In this document: one piece after another, positions 34,915 to 44,556 of the stretch
How positions within the stretch are numbered: position 1 is the first letter of the stretch
How the letters are laid out: each line of letters starts with the position of its first letter
The notes under the pieces: generated by a model
Seen by the model: only the letters and a program-made list of their open reading frames with translations
Databases searched by the model: none
Told to the model about the DNA's origin: nothing
Translations under genes and position numbers: made by a program
NCBI GenBank assembly: GCA_951812335.1
Contig: OX638293.1
Location: forward strand, 1,720,731-1,784,730
DNA length: 64,000 nucleotides
Direction of reading: 5' to 3'
From: Rhodothermales bacterium
GTDB lineage: Bacteria; Bacteroidota; Rhodothermia; Rhodothermales; VXPQ01

Positions 34915-36225
34915 ATGACGCCTCTAGAATTTCTGAAGGGATATTCCTACGACCGCCGTCTTGTGACAAGTGCGTTCTTTTCTTCCGATTCGCTCAGGAT
35001 CGAGCGGGGCGATACGGTGGGCGTCGTACTCTTTAACCTGGGCGGTCCGGAGAAAGGGGAGGACATTGCCCCGTTTTTGTACAACCTCTTCATGGATCCT
35101 GCCATTATCGATATCCCTGTCGGCGGGCGTCTGCGGCACTGGCTGTGCCGTCTCATCTCCCGACGGCGTTCGAAGATTGTAGGCAAGGATTACGACGCGA
35201 TCGGAGGGGGATCTCCCATTAACCGTCTGACTCGCGAGCAGGCGCGCGCGCTCGAAGAACGCCTGATGCGGGATTATGGCCGGGCGGAAGGCGTTGTGTT
35301 CAGAACGTATCCCGCCATGCGTTACTGGCATCCCTTAAGTGAGGAAGCCGCTATGAAGATGCAACGCGACGGGGTTACCAAGGTAGTGCTTTTGCCACTG
35401 TACCCGCAGTACTCCAAGACGACCACGGGCGCCTCGCTTGTGTACTGGCATGCGCTTAAGGAAGCGGGGGAGATTCCGGACTGGGAGACCACCTCGGTGT
35501 TCGAATATGCGGCGCACCCCAGGTATATACAGGCCGTCTCCGAGCGTATAGACGAGGCGCTCCAGCGTTTTCACAGATCCGCGCGCACGGGCACCCGTTT
35601 ACTTTTTAGTGCGCATGGTACGCCGTTGCGGGAAATGAAGGAACGGCGGGACCCCTATTGCTGCCTGATCCATTCGACGGTGGATCGGGTCATGGCCCAC
35701 CGCAAATACGACCACCCGTACCATGTTTCCTTCCAAAGCAAAGTGGGGCCTATGGAATGGTTGACGCCGAGCACGATCGATAAAGTCGAGGAGCTCGGCG
35801 CCGAAGGCGTCGCTTCGCTTGTCGTGGTGCCCATTGCCTTCGTGACCGATCATATAGAAACGGCCTTCGAACTGGATGTGGATCTGCGCGAACGGGCCGA
35901 AAATGCAGGCATACATCAGTTCGAGGTCATGTCGGGCCTGAATTGCCATCCTCTTTTTGTGGAGGCCCTTGCAGAAGCCGTGGTCTCGCAGCTCACCTTT
36001 CCGGAAGCTTTGAAGAAGCCACCTCGTACCGATGCTCCCGATCTGCTTTCCGGGATCGATGAAGTTTCGCGTAAGGCCCATGCGCTATGCCCTGTCCGGG
36101 CATCCTCTCGACCGTCGGAGCGGCGTACGCGATGCAGGCAATGCGAACTGATTGCCGAAGCGCAGAGATGGGTGGCGCCTGGGTCTGCTTCGCCGACACC
36201 TTTGGTTTCGGAAACGCCCACGTAA
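34915..36225 (+). CDS. hemH: Ferrochelatase with C-terminal cysteine-bearing extension
   Basis: This protein of 436 residues inserts Fe(II) into protoporphyrin IX or, depending on the branch, a related porphyrin. Conserved parts are VVLFNLGGPEKGEDIAPFL near residue 36, LLPLYPQYSKTTTGAS, the active-site FSAHGTPL, and PIAFVTDHIETAFELD with the catalytic His/Glu. The family is usually 320-370 residues. This one has a ~32-residue N-terminal and a ~70-residue C-terminal extension, the latter with three Cys (CPVR ... CRQC). Such C-terminal cysteines hold a 2Fe-2S cluster in some ferrochelatases, but this pattern is not a clear match. Confidence 0.92.
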   Translation: MTPLEFLKGYSYDRRLVTSAFFSSDSLRIERGDTVGVVLFNLGGPEKGEDIAPFLYNLFMDPAIIDIPVGGRLRHWLCRLISRRRSKIVGKDYDAIGGGSPINRLTREQARALEERLMRDYGRAEGVVFRTYPAMRYWHPLSEEAAMKMQRDGVTKVVLLPLYPQYSKTTTGASLVYWHALKEAGEIPDWETTSVFEYAAHPRYIQAVSERIDEALQRFHRSARTGTRLLFSAHGTPLREMKERRDPYCCLIHSTVDRVMAHRKYDHPYHVSFQSKVGPMEWLTPSTIDKVEELGAEGVASLVVVPIAFVTDHIETAFELDVDLRERAENAGIHQFEVMSGLNCHPLFVEALAEAVVSQLTFPEALKKPPRTDAPDLLSGIDEVSRKAHALCPVRASSRPSERRTRCRQCELIAEAQRWVAPGSASPTPLVSETPT

Positions 36226-36237
36226 GCAAGGGCGTTT
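36212..36237 (+). terminator. Intrinsic-terminator-like hairpin at hemH end
   Basis: AAACGCCC at 36212-36219 pairs with GGGCGTTT at 36230-36237 around a 10-base loop, followed by TTC. The hemH stop codon lies within the loop. It could partly terminate transcription before hemL, which begins at 36287. The T-run is short, so read-through is likely. Confidence 0.5.
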
Positions 36238-36286
36238 TTCTGTCCATTGCATCCTCTTTTTTGAAGAGACAGTCTCGCAGGTTCCG

Positions 36287-37576
36287 ATGTTCAAGACCAG
36301 TGCGGCGTTATACGAAAGGGCGCGGAGCGTTATTCCGGGCGGCGTAAATTCTCCGGTCCGGGCTTTTGGGGCCGTCGGTGGGACTCCTGTCTTTTTGCGA
36401 AGCGCCTCGGGGGCCTGGGTCGAGGATGAGGACGGGCGCCGCTATATCGATTATGTGGGATCATGGGGCCCCATGCTTTTCGGTCACGCGGAGCCGGCGA
36501 TCGTGGAAGCCGTGGCGGAAGCAGCGAAATCTTCCACGTCTTTCGGCGCCCCCACTCGCCTCGAGGTCGAGATGGCCGAGATCGTTTCGGAGATCGTGCC
36601 TTCGATAGAGATGGTCCGCATGGTGAATTCCGGAACCGAGGCGACCATGAGTGCAGTGCGCCTTGCTCGCGGATTTACCGGGCGCGACAAGATTGTCAAG
36701 TTCGAGGGGAATTATCATGGCCATGCCGATTTCTTTCTTGCCGCAGCGGGCAGCGGCGCTACCACATTCGGGTATCCCGATTCGCCCGGGGCGCCGTTTT
36801 CGGCAATCCGGGATACGATGCTGGCAAAGTACAATGACCTGCAAAGCGTAGTCCGGCTTTCCGACGCACACGGGGACGACATTGCCTGTGTCGTCGTGGA
36901 GCCCGTAGCGGGAAACATGGGCTGTGTCCCGCCCGAGCCGGGTTTTCTCGAAGGGCTCCGGGATATATGTACGGACCGGGGCATACTGCTTGTTTTCGAT
37001 GAGGTGATGACCGGGTTCCGTGTGGCGCGGGGAGGCGCTCAGGAGCGCTATGGAGTGGTTCCCGATTTGACCACGCTCGGGAAAGTGCTGGGCGGTGGCT
37101 TACCTGCGGGTGCGTATGGCGGACGGCGCGACATTATGGAGCATCTTGTCCCATCCGGCCCCGTATACCAGGCGGGAACACTTTCCGGCAATCCTCTTGC
37201 TATGGCGGCGGGCCGGTCGGCATTGACGCGTATTCTGAACGACCCGACTCTCTATGACCGACTTGAAGCGTCGGGCCGTGCGCTGGAAGAGGGGACGCGA
37301 AAGAATCTCCATGATCTGGGTCTTGACTATTGCTGCACGCGAGTAGGCTCTATGGGGTCGCTTTTTTTTACCAGCCGTCGCGTGAAGGATTACAAAGGGG
37401 CCCGGTCCTGCGATACAAAGCGCTATGCGCGTTATTTTCACGCAATGCTGAGACGAGGAGTTTATCTTGCTCCTTCGCAGTTCGAAGCATTTTTCGTATC
37501 GACGGCGCACGGCGACGATGAAATCGAGCAAACGCTTGCGCTGCAACGTGAAGCGCTTGCAGAAATTCATGCATAG
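36287..37576 (+). CDS. hemL: Glutamate-1-semialdehyde 2,1-aminomutase
   Basis: This 429-residue PLP enzyme converts glutamate-1-semialdehyde to 5-aminolevulinate in the C5 route to haem. The N-terminal RSVIPGGVNSPVRAFGAVGG, the VRMVNSGTEATMSAVRLARG region and the PLP-lysine segment TTLGKVLGGGLPAGAYGG are diagnostic. The ATG at 36287 is chosen although the frame is open from 36152, because conserved sequence starts right after it. The stop codon TAG (37574-37576) is built from the TA flank and first base of repeat copy C. Confidence 0.95.
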   Translation: MFKTSAALYERARSVIPGGVNSPVRAFGAVGGTPVFLRSASGAWVEDEDGRRYIDYVGSWGPMLFGHAEPAIVEAVAEAAKSSTSFGAPTRLEVEMAEIVSEIVPSIEMVRMVNSGTEATMSAVRLARGFTGRDKIVKFEGNYHGHADFFLAAAGSGATTFGYPDSPGAPFSAIRDTMLAKYNDLQSVVRLSDAHGDDIACVVVEPVAGNMGCVPPEPGFLEGLRDICTDRGILLVFDEVMTGFRVARGGAQERYGVVPDLTTLGKVLGGGLPAGAYGGRRDIMEHLVPSGPVYQAGTLSGNPLAMAAGRSALTRILNDPTLYDRLEASGRALEEGTRKNLHDLGLDYCCTRVGSMGSLFFTSRRVKDYKGARSCDTKRYARYFHAMLRRGVYLAPSQFEAFFVSTAHGDDEIEQTLALQREALAEIHA

Positions 37577-37828
37577 GATACTCTGATTAAATCCGCAAAG
37601 TTTAGAGGCTGCGACAAGTGCGTTGGCAAGGAATGACGAAGCAGTGTGGCAGGCCCCACATAATGAAGAATGACGCGGCCAGCGTGCTTGTCGCAGCCTC
37701 CCGAAGGGCGCTCCGCGCCTGCGACATCCGAAACCTCAGTGTTTTTCGCAGATTTCAGCGAGGGAATCATGATGTCGTTTACGCGCGAAAGTAAAGTGCC
37801 GGGCGAAGCGGTTTTGATCGGAGTATCC
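37576..37828 (+). mobile_element. MITE-like structured repeat, copy C
   Basis: This 253-bp copy, in the same orientation as copy A, is flanked by TA at 37574-37575 and 37829-37830. The hairpin arms at about 37605-37627 and 37679-37702 read GAGGCTGCGACAAGTGCG and, as reverse complement, GAGGCTGCGACAAGCACG. They agree with each other but differ from the arms of copies A and E. The first base inside the TA is lost on both sides relative to other copies. It sits between hemL and nagB and supplies the hemL stop. Confidence 0.8.
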
Positions 37829-37850
37829 TAATAAATCATCCAGCGAGGCT

Positions 37851-39773
37851 ATGCGACAGAAAATCGGTGCTTCTTGGAAAGCGCTTTCCGGTTCGGGCAT
37901 GTATCCCGAGCGTGTTCCTGTCGAAATTTTCGACAATCCTGTGTCGCTGGCGTGCAAGGCCGCCGGGCGTATTGCCGGTTTAATCGGGGAACACCAGGCT
38001 GCCGGTAAAAAATTTGTGCTTGGTCTTCCCAGCGGCTCCACCCCTATCGGCGTATATCAGGAGTTGATTCGGATGCACCGCGAGGAAGGCCTTGATTTTT
38101 CCGAAGTGGTTACATTCAGCCTCGACGAATACTATCCCATTTCGCCAGATAGCCTTCAGAGTTATCACCGGTTCATGCGAGAGAATTTTTTTGACCATGT
38201 GAACATTCCCGACGAGCACATTCATGCGCCGGATGGAGCGCTTCCCGAAGAGGATGTCGCCGCATTTTGCAAACGATACGAACAGGCTATCGAAGAAGCG
38301 GGCGGCTTTGATCTGCTTCTTCTCGGCATTGGCCGCAGCGGGCACATCGGATTTAACGAGCCGGGTTCCGGTCCCCGAACCGTCACCCGCCTTATCGTTA
38401 TCGACGAAATTACGCGGAAGGACGCCGCCTCCGATTTTTTCGGGGAAGAGAACGTACCCCGGCAGGGCATTACCATAGGCGTTCGCTCTTTATTGGCCGC
38501 ACGAGAAATCATTCTTCTTGCGACGGGGGAGCATAAGGGACCCATTGTCCGGCGGGCCGTAGAGGAGGATCCCAATCTGCAGGTTACCGCCAGCTACTTG
38601 CAGGAGCACCCGAACGCCGTCTTTTATCTGGACCGCGCGGCCGCCGGTGCGCTTGTCCGCGAGAAAACCCCTTGGCTGGCCGGCTCCGTGGACTGGGACC
38701 GGGCTATGGCAAAGCGGGCGGTTATCTGGTTGAGCGAGAAACTCGAGAAAGCTGTTCTTACCCTTGACGAATCGGATTTCTACCGGCATAATCTGCACGA
38801 CCTGGTCTATGCGTACGGCAACATCGACAACCTGTGCCGCACGGTGTTCGAAGATCTCCGTAAGCGCATCACTTACGCGGACGACCTCATATCGGGTCAG
38901 TCGGTGATCGTGTTCAGCCCGCATCCGGACGACGATGTGATTTCGATGGGGGGCATGCTCGACAAGCTTGTGGCCAAAGGCAACAACGTGCTTGTGGCGT
39001 ATATGACGAATGGTTCCGTGGCCGTTTTTGACGCTGACGTGCGACGCCATCTTCAGTTTCTCGAGTTCAGCCGGGATACGTTGGGACTGGATGACGGGGA
39101 CTGCCCGGATTTCGAGAAACGATGCGAAGAAATGCTCCGATTTCTCGAAGACAAGGCGCCGGGCGAGGTGGATACGGAGGAGATACGCGCCATCAAGGCG
39201 AACATTCGCTATGCAGAAGCCATTGAGGCGATCGAGGTGATGGGGCTCGGCAAAGAGAATGCACGATTCCTCGATATGCCATTTTACAAGACCGGACGGG
39301 TACGCAAGGATCCTGTCGGGCCGGCGGACGAGCAGGTCGTAATGGACTTGCTTGAGGAAATCCGCCCGGATCATGTGTTTGTGGCGGGGGACCTGTCGGA
39401 TCCGCACGGGACCCATCGCATGTGCTATGAAGCGATTGACGAAGCCTTCCGGGCATATACGGCTCGGCATGAGACCGAGACCGGTTTTCGCAGGCCGCTC
39501 ATCTGGTTATACCGTGGCGCCTGGCAGGAGTGGGATATCCACATGGCAGACGTTTTTCTGCCTCTCTCCAAGGCCGATCTGGATCGCAAGGTCGAAGCCA
39601 TTTACAAGCACGAGAGCCAGAAAGACCGTGCGATGTTTCCAGGGGCATACGATGAGCGTGAATTCTGGCAGCGGGCCCGGGACCGGAATACGAACACGGC
39701 CCGCGCATTGAACAAGCTTGGCTTGCCGGAATTTTATGCCGCCGAGGCGTATGTAACCACGTCCAGTCTGTAG
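37851..39773 (+). CDS. nagB: Glucosamine-6-phosphate deaminase fused to PIG-L/LmbE-like domain
   Basis: This 640-residue two-domain protein starts with a NagB domain (about 1-290) with LGLPSGSTPIGVYQEL, FSLDEYYPIS and LGIGRSGHIGFNEPGS. It ends with a PIG-L/LmbE deacetylase-like domain (about 345-610) with FSPHPDDDVISMGG and DLSDPHGTH carrying the Zn-site His/Asp residues. NagB converts glucosamine-6-phosphate to fructose-6-phosphate. In the usual active-site motif an Asp stands where this protein has Ser (GRSGH), as in other fused proteins of this type. The fusion is known in Bacteroidota. The second domain may deacetylate an amino-sugar derivative. Activity of either half is inferred. Confidence 0.85.
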   Translation: MRQKIGASWKALSGSGMYPERVPVEIFDNPVSLACKAAGRIAGLIGEHQAAGKKFVLGLPSGSTPIGVYQELIRMHREEGLDFSEVVTFSLDEYYPISPDSLQSYHRFMRENFFDHVNIPDEHIHAPDGALPEEDVAAFCKRYEQAIEEAGGFDLLLLGIGRSGHIGFNEPGSGPRTVTRLIVIDEITRKDAASDFFGEENVPRQGITIGVRSLLAAREIILLATGEHKGPIVRRAVEEDPNLQVTASYLQEHPNAVFYLDRAAAGALVREKTPWLAGSVDWDRAMAKRAVIWLSEKLEKAVLTLDESDFYRHNLHDLVYAYGNIDNLCRTVFEDLRKRITYADDLISGQSVIVFSPHPDDDVISMGGMLDKLVAKGNNVLVAYMTNGSVAVFDADVRRHLQFLEFSRDTLGLDDGDCPDFEKRCEEMLRFLEDKAPGEVDTEEIRAIKANIRYAEAIEAIEVMGLGKENARFLDMPFYKTGRVRKDPVGPADEQVVMDLLEEIRPDHVFVAGDLSDPHGTHRMCYEAIDEAFRAYTARHETETGFRRPLIWLYRGAWQEWDIHMADVFLPLSKADLDRKVEAIYKHESQKDRAMFPGAYDEREFWQRARDRNTNTARALNKLGLPEFYAAEAYVTTSSL

Positions 39774-39794
39774 AGGAACGGCATGCTTTGAGCG

Positions 39795-42700
39795 TCATTC
39801 GCCGGTGGCGGTCTCGGCTGCGATGTCTTCGGGCGTTTCGTTGTCGTCTTTTATGGCGGCTCCCGGTCCGAACAGACGGCTGAACAGGCGTCCCCAGGTA
39901 GAGAAGCCAGTTTCGTACGAAAAGCCTGCCCCGGTCGTATTGACGCCGTTGATCGATTCCGTACTGAGTAGAATACCGTCTTCCCGACGGTGGAACACAT
40001 CCATGGATACGTGCGGGCCCAGACGCACCTCCACGACGAATTCGTCGAGTCCGTTTTGCTGCTGTCTCGTTTCGTCGTTGTGATAGATGATGCCATGTCC
40101 CCGGATAATGAGGCGCTCGTCGAGCAACTGCAGGGCCACGCCGACGGCGACACCGAGATCCTGAGCATTTTCTCCATGTACATTGACGTTGAATTCTACG
40201 CCCGGCAATGCATCGTTGATGTACCGGTTGAGTTGGCCGGTAACCAGTTGGGAGAGGCTGTGAAATACCAGGCCGCTACTTTGCGCCAGAGGCTGTTGCT
40301 CGGCAAGCAGAAACGAGTTCGTAAGCAGCACGCTGGTGGCGTACTGGGCAGCTCTTTCGGGCTGGTTGAGTAGTGTTTCCAGCCCTTCGTAATCGCCGAT
40401 ATAGCCGCGTTTTTCCCGGTCCACGGAGAGCTTTAGATCGACGATGGGCGTTGCAACGCGCCCACTCACGCCCAACTCGATGACGAGGGGAATAAGTTGG
40501 CGCTGTTGAGTGCCGAGGCCAAGGCCTTCCAGGGACGCACGGGTCCGGTAAGAGGCCACGATGTCCATCTTGGCGTTTAGCGGATCGCCGTCCCAGGATA
40601 TCGTACCGCTGTCGATGAGAAATCTTCGGGAGAATATCTCGGTTGCCGTAAACAGATAATCCCCGGAACTAACTGTGAAGGCTCCGAATGTGAAGAATTC
40701 GCCTTCGTTTCGTCCGAGTTGCACACGTCCGTTCCCCCGGGCGTTGATGACGTCGCCAAGAAGCGGATCAATCACAAGATGCACCGTGGCGCCTTCCGGA
40801 CTCAGAATGTTGATGTCCATATTGAGACCGTCCACGAATGGCCGTTCGCCGGCAGGGCGTTCCGTCAGTAGATTGCGCCGCCGGGTAATCCGGACGGAAT
40901 CGGATGGGGTATATCCTGTCGAGTCCGCGAATACGATGAATCCGGTATCCGTATTTTCGGCTGTTTCAGCGACCGGGATGTAGATCTCGCTGCCCGCAGT
41001 GGTCCTCAATTCGCTCGATTCCAGGAGCGCATTGGAAATCGGTCCCCTGAGTAGTACGTCACCGGAAGCCCAGATGCGTCCGTAGAAGGGCAATTCTCTC
41101 GAATTGCGCACATTCATCACATTGAGTCTGTCGAGCGCGCCCTCGAGCCTGAAAGAGAAAAAGCGATAGTCGTTGAACATGATCGATCCCCCCACGACAG
41201 CTGTTCCGTTTCGGGTATCGGACAGGTGCAAGTTCGCGAGGTGAATACCCTGTTTGTCAACGACAAGGGGGCCGGTTGCCTCGTATGCAAGTTGGAATTC
41301 GGGGATGTGAAATCGCACGCCGTGCAAAGCGAGGTCGGCGTTGAAAACAGGTTTTGAAAAATCTCCCCCGATGTGTCCGCTTCCCTCGACATATCCCGTT
41401 ACATCGGCAACGGTCTCGCTGAACAGGTGCTCAAAAAAGAAAGCATCCGCTCGTTCGATCCGTACGTTCAGGTCCAGAGCCCCGGGATCCCGCGTTGCGG
41501 AAGCGTTTTGTGGGCCGGGGAGTCGGAAAGCGCCGTTCACGGCCAGATCGTTACGATTAGACAACAGGTCTGCATCGCCGGAGATTGAAGGAGTGAGGCG
41601 GGCCTGCAGGGCTATGTCCGGAGAACCGGGAATATAGCGACTATCGAGTGCAAGATGTCCCAACGGGCGATCTTTGAATGTCAGGGAGTCCACGAAAATA
41701 CGCCCGGTGAGTTCGGGCCGCCGCCCCCATCCCGTAAAAGCCAGTTTTCCTCCAAGTTGTCCATCGATCAGATTGCGCAGGCCCACCAGTTCTCCCGCAT
41801 GCTGCATGCGAATATCTTCTGCACGGATAAATAGCGTGTCTTGCAGCGAAGCGGAAAGTGCACCGGTAATATGCAGGTATCCCTGTACGCCTGGAACGAG
41901 GTTGTCTTGCCGGGTAATTCGGATATCGGGAATATGAACAGCGTCTTTATAGAAATCGACGATCCGGTTATCGGTCGCGGTCCATATCTGGTCTTTGGCG
42001 GCTATCCGAAGGTCTTCGATGAACAATCGGTTTCGGTCGTTAAGGATATCCATGCGGGCGCGTAGCCGTAATGGCGTCACCGCCCCGGGTGTGTTTGCCT
42101 CTGCCGTGAAATCCAGGGCCCGGTTTCGGAAATCGCTCTCCAGCGAGGCCTGTTCGAGGCGCCTTCCCTTGACGCTCATTTCCGAAATCGTTGCCGACAG
42201 GGTGGATCTCAATGTGCGCGCGATAGCGCCTGCATCGTCGCTTGAGGCGGTCAGATTTCCTGCGACGTTGTAGGCCCATAACTCGCCGGTATGCAGCGAA
42301 TCAGCCTCGACATCCATGTCGAGATCGAAGCGATCGGGCGCCAACCGGAGACGGCCTTCTGCCCGGAGGTCGGTATATGCTGCAGGCAGGCCGGGAAGCA
42401 GGGCAGTAAGGATGTCCGAACGAAGCATTTGCAGCTTTACGTCGAGTTGCCTTGCTTGCAGACCGGTTACCGTGCGGCTCCCGGCGCCTCGTCCCGGGCC
42501 TACGAGTTCTATCTTTGCGCCCGCCGTACGGTACGGCTTCGATGTTTCGTATGCTGCCGACCGGGCGATAGACCCTCCCCAGTATCTTGCCAGTCGGATC
42601 ACCGGTTCCAGCGCTACATCGCCTGTTATTTCCAACGCTGCCATGTCTCCGTCCAGCACAACCTGCGGCCCTTCCAGGCGCCCCGTATGGTCCTGACGGA

Positions 42701-44528
42701 TCGACAGCGAGGAGCGGTGGGCCGGGATAGTGCGCCGGGTCGTTCCCGTGGACATGAAAGATGGCTCGAACGCTACCTCCATATCCCCTTCGAAACTCGA
42801 CCACGATACGCCGCTTCCTTTCAACTCGAATTGGGTATTGAGCGACGAAGAAAGGGAGTCGTTTCGGAAAACATTTCCTATGTCCAGCCCGGTTGTGGCG
42901 CCTTCCATGCGGTACTGGAGAGCGGTTGCAGTCAGGTCGGCCTGGAACGAAGCATTTAGGGATCCGCCGCGTTCTGCCACATGCAGGGTTCCCTCGAAGG
43001 CATGCCGTGTGCCTGCTACGACCACACGGAGCGTATCAAGTCGCCGGTTGGCGGCATGCGAGCGGGTCAGCGCCAGTTCGGCTTCCCCGGTCATCTCGGC
43101 AAAAGAGGAGCCGTCTCCGTGCAACGCGATATGCCCCGTGAGATCGCCCGCAAGGTTCGGTTTCCTGAATATGCGGCCGGCGTCTACGCCAGTCAGGTCC
43201 ATAGCGCCGTCTACAGAGAACGTTCCCCCGTTGAGCGTAATCCGGGCGTCTCCCTTGATGGCGCCGGCATCGCTTTCGATCGCAAATTCGTGTCCGCCTT
43301 GCCACCGGGGAGCGGCTTTTCCCCTGCGAAAATGCGCTGTACCTCTCGCATAGCCCGTGAATGCGATGCGGCCCAGGTGTTCGAACGACGGGATGGCCAT
43401 GGTGTGCTGGATCGGACGTATATCCTGCCAGTGTATTCGCCCTTCCCGTACCGCCAGATCGTAATCCAGCGAGTCCGGTAAGCCCAGGATCGTTCCTTCG
43501 ATTTCCAGGGCGGAAGTGTTTCTTTCGAGCGTGATATGGTCAATCACGAGCGCCTCGACAGGGCCTCGCACTCTTGCAGCAGCCGTAACGGTTTCCATGG
43601 AGGGCAGGACCGGGAATACCCTGCCCAATTCTTCGGAGTGGATAGTACTGCGATCGAGGTGGAGGTCCAGTAAAGGAGAGGAAACATGACCGGAAAGCGT
43701 ATCGGGGGCGGATATCGAACCGTTCAAATACAGGTTGCTCGCCAGCGTACGCAGGTTAACTTCGTGGAGCGCGATGTCGCTTCCCTCTGCCGTCAATTGT
43801 CCGCGCAGGAGGGCGATTTCCATGTCCGGATCGATAAGCCGGGCCTTGAAATCGAGCGCCTCGACGGTTTTTATTTCCGGCGTCATGTCGATCGTCAGCC
43901 GGGCGTCGATATCCTCCATCGAGGCATTGCCCCAATCGAACAAAACCTCCGAGGAGGAGGAAAATGCCGATCGGGTCCGAATGCTTCCCCCTGCGATATC
44001 TACGAGACCGGACCGGAAAGACCAGGAGTTGGGGTTCGATCGGGCGGTATCGGTCACAGACCGGAAAAGCTCGGCGATATTCCAGACGCCCGACTCATTT
44101 CTTTGTAATGTGAGGCGCGGGCGAACGAGCGTAACATGTCCCGTCGAGATAGTGCGGCTTATCAGCGAACGCCATGTGGGGTGCAGAATTACCGAATCGA
44201 TGTGGGCGATCGTTTTCCCGTCGGGGTCTCGCACAACGACTTGCTGCGCGGTGAGCCGTCCGGGTACGCTGCCCGACAGGCTGCCGATATCCAGGCGCCC
44301 TGCCAGCGAATGGTTTATCAGGCGCTGGGTCCCCGTGCGCAGTGTTTCTCTGCCTTGCTCTGTGCGCGCCAGAGCGAAGAATGCCAACACTCCGAAGAGC
44401 GCCGCGTACAAGGCGAACCGCAGGAGCCGGCCGGAGAAGCGTATGACTCGGCGAGAAGACAAGGCACGAAAAAAGTTTGATATAATGAATACGCAGGCGT
44501 TCCGAAATAGTGCCTGTGTTCGGAACAC
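39795..44528 (-). CDS. tamB: TamB-like translocation/assembly module protein
   Basis: This very large protein (1577 residues) has an N-terminal membrane anchor (ALYAALFGVLAFFALA around residue 37). A long beta-rich middle of repeated strands follows, with a C-terminal TamB/DUF490 domain. Its last part includes GEFFTFGAFTVSSGDYLFT, FLIDSGTISWDGDPLNA and the barrel-like end. TamB proteins bridge the two membranes and are linked to phospholipid transport and outer-membrane assembly. It follows aroB on the same strand after 28 bases and probably shares its transcript. The start is uncertain by a few codons. Confidence 0.85.
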   Translation of the reverse strand: MFRTQALFRNACVFIISNFFRALSSRRVIRFSGRLLRFALYAALFGVLAFFALARTEQGRETLRTGTQRLINHSLAGRLDIGSLSGSVPGRLTAQQVVVRDPDGKTIAHIDSVILHPTWRSLISRTISTGHVTLVRPRLTLQRNESGVWNIAELFRSVTDTARSNPNSWSFRSGLVDIAGGSIRTRSAFSSSSEVLFDWGNASMEDIDARLTIDMTPEIKTVEALDFKARLIDPDMEIALLRGQLTAEGSDIALHEVNLRTLASNLYLNGSISAPDTLSGHVSSPLLDLHLDRSTIHSEELGRVFPVLPSMETVTAAARVRGPVEALVIDHITLERNTSALEIEGTILGLPDSLDYDLAVREGRIHWQDIRPIQHTMAIPSFEHLGRIAFTGYARGTAHFRRGKAAPRWQGGHEFAIESDAGAIKGDARITLNGGTFSVDGAMDLTGVDAGRIFRKPNLAGDLTGHIALHGDGSSFAEMTGEAELALTRSHAANRRLDTLRVVVAGTRHAFEGTLHVAERGGSLNASFQADLTATALQYRMEGATTGLDIGNVFRNDSLSSSLNTQFELKGSGVSWSSFEGDMEVAFEPSFMSTGTTRRTIPAHRSSLSIRQDHTGRLEGPQVVLDGDMAALEITGDVALEPVIRLARYWGGSIARSAAYETSKPYRTAGAKIELVGPGRGAGSRTVTGLQARQLDVKLQMLRSDILTALLPGLPAAYTDLRAEGRLRLAPDRFDLDMDVEADSLHTGELWAYNVAGNLTASSDDAGAIARTLRSTLSATISEMSVKGRRLEQASLESDFRNRALDFTAEANTPGAVTPLRLRARMDILNDRNRLFIEDLRIAAKDQIWTATDNRIVDFYKDAVHIPDIRITRQDNLVPGVQGYLHITGALSASLQDTLFIRAEDIRMQHAGELVGLRNLIDGQLGGKLAFTGWGRRPELTGRIFVDSLTFKDRPLGHLALDSRYIPGSPDIALQARLTPSISGDADLLSNRNDLAVNGAFRLPGPQNASATRDPGALDLNVRIERADAFFFEHLFSETVADVTGYVEGSGHIGGDFSKPVFNADLALHGVRFHIPEFQLAYEATGPLVVDKQGIHLANLHLSDTRNGTAVVGGSIMFNDYRFFSFRLEGALDRLNVMNVRNSRELPFYGRIWASGDVLLRGPISNALLESSELRTTAGSEIYIPVAETAENTDTGFIVFADSTGYTPSDSVRITRRRNLLTERPAGERPFVDGLNMDINILSPEGATVHLVIDPLLGDVINARGNGRVQLGRNEGEFFTFGAFTVSSGDYLFTATEIFSRRFLIDSGTISWDGDPLNAKMDIVASYRTRASLEGLGLGTQQRQLIPLVIELGVSGRVATPIVDLKLSVDREKRGYIGDYEGLETLLNQPERAAQYATSVLLTNSFLLAEQQPLAQSSGLVFHSLSQLVTGQLNRYINDALPGVEFNVNVHGENAQDLGVAVGVALQLLDERLIIRGHGIIYHNDETRQQQNGLDEFVVEVRLGPHVSMDVFHRREDGILLSTESINGVNTTGAGFSYETGFSTWGRLFSRLFGPGAAIKDDNETPEDIAAETATGE

Positions 44529-44556
44529 GTTGTACGCTTGTCCAAATTTCCTCTGC

